In this document: in pieces, positions 60,096 through 64,000 of the stretch
Layout: every line of letters begins with the position of its first letter
How positions within the stretch are numbered: position 1 is the stretch's first letter
Assembly (NCBI GenBank): GCA_964628515.1
Contig: CAZVNZ010000011.1
Location: 21,020-85,019 of the forward strand
Source: CAZVNZ01 sp964628515
GTDB taxonomy: Bacteria; Bacillota; Clostridia; Christensenellales; Christensenellaceae
DNA length: 64,000 nt
Direction of reading: 5' to 3'
Notes under the pieces: generated by a model
Database searches by the model: none
Told to the model about the DNA's origin: nothing
Seen by the model: the letters and a program-made list of their open reading frames with translations, nothing else
Position numbers and translations under genes: made by a program

Positions 60096-61336
60096 TATTT
60101 ATTGTACAAGGGAAATGCTCGTGTAAGCTCCCCTACCTTTTCTTTTGTGGAGTTAACCGCATCCTCTCCCTTGTTGATGATGTCTGCAACAAGTTTTGCT
60201 ATCTGCTTCATTTGTTCTTCTTTCATACCTCTTGTGGTAGATGCCGGTGTACCTATGCGTATTCCGCTTGTTACAAAGGGGCTTAGCTTTTCAAAGGGTA
60301 TGGTGTTTTTGTTTACGGTGATGTTGGCGCTATCTAACATAGCCTCTACCTCTTTACCCGTTTTGCCCTTTGCACCCACATCCACAAGCATAAGGTGGTT
60401 GTCTGTACCGCCGGAAACTATTCTAAGTCCGTTGTTTGCAAGCTCTGACGCTAAAACGGAGGCATTTTTTACAACCTGCTTTTGATACTCTTTAAAGTCG
60501 TCGCTTAATGCTTCTTTAAAGGAAACTGCCTTTGCCGCAATAACATGCATTAACGGACCGCCTTGCGTTCCCGGAAAAATTGCTTTGTTAATATCCTTTG
60601 CGTATTCTTCTGCACATAAAATCATACCCCCTCTTGGGCCTCTTAAGGTTTTATGAGTGGTGGTGGTGGTAAAATGTGCGTAAGGTATTGGGTTTGGGTG
60701 CAGTCCTGCCGCCACAAGTCCTGCAATATGTGCCATATCCACCATTAAATAAGCACCTACGCTGTCTGCAATTTCCCTAAACTTTGCAAAATCCAAAGTG
60801 CGTGGATATGCACTTGCGCCTGCAACTATCATTTTGGGTTTATGCTCTTTTGCCAAATCAAAAAGAGTGTTGTAGTCTATTTTTTCGTCCTCTTCTCTAA
60901 CTCCGTAGGGTACAAAGTTAAAGTATTTGCCCGAAATATTTACCGGACTGCCGTGGGTTAGATGTCCACCGTGAGATAAATTCATACCCAAAATGGTGTC
61001 CCCCACATTTAGCATACCGAAATATACCGCCGTATTTGCCTGTGCCCCCGAGTGAGGTTGCACGTTGGCATGCTGCGCACCAAATAATTGTTTGGCTCTG
61101 CTTATTGCAATTTCTTCCACAATATCTACATACTCGCAACCGCCGTAATATCTTTTATGGGGATAACCTTCTGCATATTTATTGGTAAGGTGAGACCCCA
61201 TAGCCTGCATAACCGCAGGAGACACAAAGTTTTCCGAGGCTATAAGCTCTATGTTGCCTTCCTGTCTGTTTAGCTCTTTTTCCATTGCGCTAAACACTTC
61301 TGCATCAAAATTTTCCACTTCTTTAAAACTTAACAT
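60095..61336 (-). CDS. glyA: Serine hydroxymethyltransferase
   Basis: GlyA converts serine to glycine while charging tetrahydrofolate with a one-carbon unit, using PLP. The 413 residues have LIASENFVSPAVMQAMGS, YAEGYPHKRYYGGCEYVD, VDMAHIAGLVAAG and the PLP-lysine motif TTTTHKTLRGPRGGMI. Length is normal. It is 3 bases after rnc and shares one base with the next gene's start. Confidence 0.97.
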   Translation of the reverse strand: MLSFKEVENFDAEVFSAMEKELNRQEGNIELIASENFVSPAVMQAMGSHLTNKYAEGYPHKRYYGGCEYVDIVEEIAISRAKQLFGAQHANVQPHSGAQANTAVYFGMLNVGDTILGMNLSHGGHLTHGSPVNISGKYFNFVPYGVREEDEKIDYNTLFDLAKEHKPKMIVAGASAYPRTLDFAKFREIADSVGAYLMVDMAHIAGLVAAGLHPNPIPYAHFTTTTTHKTLRGPRGGMILCAEEYAKDINKAIFPGTQGGPLMHVIAAKAVSFKEALSDDFKEYQKQVVKNASVLASELANNGLRIVSGGTDNHLMLVDVGAKGKTGKEVEAMLDSANITVNKNTIPFEKLSPFVTSGIRIGTPASTTRGMKEEQMKQIAKLVADIINKGEDAVNSTKEKVGELTRAFPLYNK

Positions 61337-61339
61337 AAT

Positions 61340-62023
61340 TTACCCCCTGTAAATTCTTTCAAAATTGCTTATTGCATACTTAGCCGCATTTTGCTCTGCC
61401 TCTTTTTTGGAAGAGCCTATCCCCTCGCATATTACCGTACTGCCCACTATTAAACGGACATAAAAGGTACGGTTATGAGGAGGGCCTTCTTGATTGCTGA
61501 CTAAATAATTAATATCTTCTTTAACGGATTTTTGTATCATCTCTTGTAATTGAGATTTATAATCTCCGTCCGTTGTACGTGTCATAGCGCTTTTAACTGT
61601 GTTGTGAAACAAATGCCCTATAACCTTTTGTGCGTTAAAAAAACCGCCGTCTATATATACGGCACCGATTAGTGCCTCTAAAGCATTTTCCAGTATGGAT
61701 GCTTTATCTCTGCCGTTAGATTGCTCCTCCCCTTTACCCAAAAACAAATACTTGCCTAACTCTATCCTTCTTGCAATAGCGGTTAGGGATTTTGCGCAAA
61801 CAATTTCCGCACGTTTTTGAGTAAGTGCACCCTCTTTAAAATCCTCATAGTTTACAAATAAAATATCGCTGATAACAAGCTCTATTACTGCATCGCCCAA
61901 AAACTCCAGTCGTTCGTAGTTATGCTTGCCCGAAAAGGAGGGGTGGGTTAGGGCACGTATTATTAAATCTCTATCTTTAAACTCGTAGTTAATACATTGC
62001 TCTATTTGAGCTATGTCCCTCAT
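61340..62023 (-). CDS. rnc: Ribonuclease III
   Basis: RNase III cuts double-stranded RNA in rRNA and mRNA processing. The catalytic signature NYERLEFLGDAVIELVISD is present, with EALIGAVYIDGG completing the metal site, and a C-terminal double-stranded RNA-binding domain (YKSQLQEMIQK ... SSKKEAEQNAAKYAI). 227 aa. It overlaps plsX by 4 bases (ATGA). Confidence 0.97.
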   Translation of the reverse strand: MRDIAQIEQCINYEFKDRDLIIRALTHPSFSGKHNYERLEFLGDAVIELVISDILFVNYEDFKEGALTQKRAEIVCAKSLTAIARRIELGKYLFLGKGEEQSNGRDKASILENALEALIGAVYIDGGFFNAQKVIGHLFHNTVKSAMTRTTDGDYKSQLQEMIQKSVKEDINYLVSNQEGPPHNRTFYVRLIVGSTVICEGIGSSKKEAEQNAAKYAISNFERIYRG

Positions 62024-63018
62024 TTAGTTACCTCAGCCACATCTTTTTTTATTTCCTCCACCACATTTCCTATTAAAAACTTTCTTGCGTTTGCCACAGA
62101 ATTATATATGGCAAGGCTGTCCGAGCTACCGTGTGCTTTTACAACTCCGCCATTAAGCCCAAGTAGTAGTGCTCCGCCATGCTCTTTGTAGTCCATTTTT
62201 TTCTTTAGCTTTAAAAAAGCGCCTTTCATAAACACCGAGCCAATTTTTGAAGACAGACTTTCCAAAATAAAAACCTTTAGCATACTTAAAATGGTTTTTG
62301 CGCTACCTTCTAAAAATTTTAGTAGGATATTGCCTGTAAAACCATCGCAGACTATAACATCAAAAGCCCCTGAGAGTAGCTCTCTGCCCTCTGCATTGCC
62401 CACAAAATTTATGGGGGCGTTTTTAAGTAGCTTGTATGCTTCTTTTGTAAGCTCGTTGCCTTTGCTTTCCTCTAAACCGTTGTTTATCAAACCGATTTTT
62501 GGGTTTTCCTTGCCATAAACTTTGTGCATATAAATACTGCCCATAATTGCAAACTGGTATAAATATATGGGCTTGCAATCCACATTAGCACCGCAATCTA
62601 TAAGGAGTACCTCCCCTGTTTTTGCGGGTATAATAGGGGCTAATGCCGGCCGTTTGATACCATCTATCCGCTTTACTATTAAAGTAGCCCCGGAAACAAG
62701 CGCTCCTGTACTTCCGGCGGAAATAAATATTGCATTTTTGTCCTGTGCAAGCAAATTTAATCCAACCATCATAGAAGAGTCCGATTTTTCCTTTATTGCC
62801 TTAATGGCAGTATCGCACATTTCTATTAGTTGGGTGGTATGGACAATACTTACCTTAGCACTATCAAAAGTGTATTTGGCAAGCTCTTCTTTAATTTTAG
62901 TTTCATCCCCTGTAAAAGTAAGGGTAATATCCGAAAAGTCGTTAAGTGCTTGTATGCTTCCCTTAACAATTTCGTGGGGCGCATTATCTCCCCCCATTGC
63001 GTCTACTATAATATTCAT
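62020..63018 (-). CDS. plsX: Phosphate acyltransferase PlsX
   Basis: PlsX makes acyl-phosphate from acyl-ACP for PlsY. The 332-residue protein has DAMGGDNAPHEIVKGSIQAL at the start and ISAGSTGALVSGATLIVKRI and VCDGFTGNILLKFLEGS later. ATG 63018 with a GTGGAG ribosome site 6 bases upstream is preferred over the open-frame start at 63045. It follows its own promoter (63056-63084). Confidence 0.96.
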   Translation of the reverse strand: MNIIVDAMGGDNAPHEIVKGSIQALNDFSDITLTFTGDETKIKEELAKYTFDSAKVSIVHTTQLIEMCDTAIKAIKEKSDSSMMVGLNLLAQDKNAIFISAGSTGALVSGATLIVKRIDGIKRPALAPIIPAKTGEVLLIDCGANVDCKPIYLYQFAIMGSIYMHKVYGKENPKIGLINNGLEESKGNELTKEAYKLLKNAPINFVGNAEGRELLSGAFDVIVCDGFTGNILLKFLEGSAKTILSMLKVFILESLSSKIGSVFMKGAFLKLKKKMDYKEHGGALLLGLNGGVVKAHGSSDSLAIYNSVANARKFLIGNVVEEIKKDVAEVTK

Positions 63019-63055
63019 AAATAACTCCACCTCGACAATTAACACTAACTATATA

Positions 63056-63084
63056 ATTATATATAAAAGTTACAAAATTATCAA
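63056..63084 (-). promoter_or_regulatory. Sigma-A promoter of the plsX-rnc-glyA operon
   Basis: On the minus strand TTGATA (63079-63084) and TATAAT (63056-63061) are spaced by 17 bases. The start would be near 63049. Confidence 0.7.
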
Positions 63085-63104
63085 CGTTTTACGAAAATAA
63101 TTTA

Positions 63105-63144
63105 GAAAATCCCTATTTTTTACGGAAAAACCCCGATTTTTTAT
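63105..63144 (-). repeat. Two tandem 21-base imperfect repeats upstream of plsX
   Basis: On the minus strand TAAAAAATCGGGGTTTTTCC and TAAAAAATAGGGATTTTC occur 21 bases apart, two helical turns, just upstream of the plsX -35. They may be an operator. FapR-type sites differ from this sequence. Confidence 0.35.
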
Positions 63145-63159
63145 GGTGATTTTGGCAAT

Positions 63160-63182
63160 AAAAAAAGAGGGTACACCTCTTT
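63160..63182 (-). terminator. Rho-independent terminator after rpmF
   Basis: AAAGAGG (63164-63170) pairs with CCTCTTT (63176-63182) around a 5-base loop; on the minus strand it is followed by a T-run of seven. Confidence 0.75.
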
Positions 63183-63206
63183 AATTACAAAAATATTATA
63201 AATTAA

Positions 63207-63398
63207 TTATTTTTTTGTGGGCATATCTGTAGCTATTGCTAATCTGCCGTTGTAGTATCCGCAGGTTTTGCAAACTCTATGAGCAAGTTTAGGTGAGTGA
63301 CACTGAGGACAAGTAGACATTGCGGGCGCTGTTAATTTCCAGTTTGCGCGTCTTGTGTTTCTGCGTTGTTTAGAAGTTCTATTCTTTGGTACTGCCAT
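63207..63398 (-). CDS. rpmF: Ribosomal protein L32
   Basis: L32 is a small, basic, zinc-binding 50S protein. The 63 residues have MAVPKNRTSKQRRNTRRANW and the four-cysteine zinc site CPQCHSPKLAHRVCKTCGYYNG. It is a C+ type. It follows the yceD-like gene by 2 bases, an arrangement kept across Bacillota. Confidence 0.97.
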   Translation of the reverse strand: MAVPKNRTSKQRRNTRRANWKLTAPAMSTCPQCHSPKLAHRVCKTCGYYNGRLAIATDMPTKK

Positions 63399-63400
63399 TT

Positions 63401-63868
63401 TTACACCTCCCTTAGTATTGAAAAAGCATTATTAAACTCTTGATTTTTACATTCGCATTTTTTTATGTTAAGGTTTTGCCCACAATTTGAGCAAAGCCCC
63501 AAGCAATCTACCTTGCACAATACTTGAGGGGGTATTTCTAAATATAGGGTGTCAGACACAAGCTTTTCTATATCTAAAATATCTCCGTTGTATGTGTATC
63601 CGCCGTCTGTGTTAATATTTTTTGTGCAAACCTCGCTAACATTACAGTCTATGTTATACACCACATCTTCAAGGCAACGTGTACATTGCAACTTAAGTGC
63701 GGTTGTTATATGTGCATTAACGAGTATTTCTTTTTCCGTATAATTGTAGTTCGCATCAATATGTAAGTTTTTTGCAAAATCAAACTCTAAATTTGGTATA
63801 TCGTCGTATAAAAACGTATATACTTCCCCGGGATTTCTTTTTGCATTTACAATATTAATTTTAAACAT
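63401..63868 (-). CDS. yceD: DUF177 (YceD) family protein
   Basis: The 155-residue protein matches the YceD/DUF177 family, found upstream of rpmF in nearly all bacteria and linked to 23S rRNA handling. Motifs are LQCTRCLEDVVYNIDC and VDCLGLCSNCGQNLNIKKCEC, a cysteine-rich C-terminal zinc-binding segment. It is the first gene of its operon, with a consensus promoter 33 bases upstream. Confidence 0.9.
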   Translation of the reverse strand: MFKINIVNAKRNPGEVYTFLYDDIPNLEFDFAKNLHIDANYNYTEKEILVNAHITTALKLQCTRCLEDVVYNIDCNVSEVCTKNINTDGGYTYNGDILDIEKLVSDTLYLEIPPQVLCKVDCLGLCSNCGQNLNIKKCECKNQEFNNAFSILREV

Positions 63869-63901
63869 ACTACACCTATCTCAAAAAAACCTTGCCCTAA
63901 T

Positions 63902-63930
63902 ATTATATTTTTATATTGAGTAAATGTCAA
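63902..63930 (-). promoter_or_regulatory. Consensus sigma-A promoter of yceD-rpmF
   Basis: On the minus strand TTGACA (63925-63930) and TATAAT (63902-63907) are perfect and spaced by exactly 17 bases, as expected for a strong ribosomal-protein promoter. Confidence 0.85.
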
Positions 63931-63958
63931 CTATTTTTTTATTTAGGGAGTGGACAAA

Positions 63959-64000
63959 TGCACTTAAGATATAAAATCCACTACAGAAAAAGGTATTTCA
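63959..64000 (+). CDS. Start of a divergent gene cut by the window edge
   Basis: ATG 63959 follows AGGGAG at a 7-base spacing. The first 14 codons read MHLRYKIHYRKRYF, with no stop before the window ends. The product cannot be identified. It is divergent from yceD, and the spacer between the two holds only their promoters. Confidence 0.4.

Noticed and set aside
1..64000. tRNA, rRNA, tmRNA, RNase P RNA, CRISPR arrays, insertion sequences or prophage genes
   Set aside because: I looked for their hallmark sequences and repeated spacing and saw none; the sequence is almost fully occupied by recognisable genes.

Overview
The window is a densely coded, AT-rich stretch of a Bacillota chromosome, most likely a motile member of the Clostridia. 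The evidence is a FliM/FliY switch with a CheC-type FliY, a YaaR protein, classic Firmicutes operons (rimP-nusA-ylxR-ylxQ-infB-rbfA-nrnA-truB-ribF-rpsO-pnp; scpA-scpB-rluB; miaB-mutS-mutL-miaA), a Spo0A homologue, consensus sigma-A promoters and Shine-Dalgarno sites with frequent TTG starts. I see no rRNA, tRNA, CRISPR array, insertion sequence or prophage.

Region 1 (1-16.1 kb, mainly + strand) is a flagellar and chemotaxis cluster: fliM (cut by the window edge), fliY, cheB, an alpha/alpha-toroid protein of unknown role, two genes on the opposite strand (a FliK-like protein and a FlhB C-terminal homologue), a CheY-like regulator, an Asn-rich protein with an endolysin-like domain that seems to lack its catalytic residues, fliD, fliS, a probable small export chaperone, yaaR, cheW, cheR, a lytic transglycosylase, then a condensation-type acyltransferase coupled to a zinc-ribbon membrane protein. 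Two near-identical sigma-28-like promoters precede the CheY-like gene and fliD.

Region 2 (16.1-21.3 kb) holds a clostripain-family protease, a tyrosine recombinase with an unusually structured promoter and leader, and a chromate-transporter pair. Region 3 (21.3-38.0 kb, - strand) carries a methionine gamma-lyase-like enzyme, miaA-mutL-mutS-miaB, rluB-scpB-scpA, a site-2 protease, a purine nucleoside phosphorylase, and spo0A-recN-argR-nadK-tlyA ending in a four-helix membrane protein recognised here as OapA.

The most notable system is at 37.4-38.6 kb. A noncoding segment of about 590 nt, visibly richer in G and C than its surroundings and closed by an 8-bp terminal helix, lies just upstream of oapA and just downstream of recA. 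Length, structure and gene context fit OLE RNA, the large bacterial noncoding RNA that works with OapA at the membrane. Nearby, the Spo0A homologue has Glu at the phospho-acceptor position and spoIVB is absent from its usual place, suggesting a non-sporulating lineage that kept a rewired Spo0A.

Region 4 (38.6-64 kb, - strand) is housekeeping: recA, pgsA, rimO, ftsK, a dUTPase, an M16 protease, the pnp-to-rimP translation and RNA operon, plsY-der-DUF512-glyA-rnc-plsX, and rpmF-yceD, with a divergent gene starting at the right edge. Several promoters and terminators could be placed by exact spacing of consensus boxes; all were read by eye.
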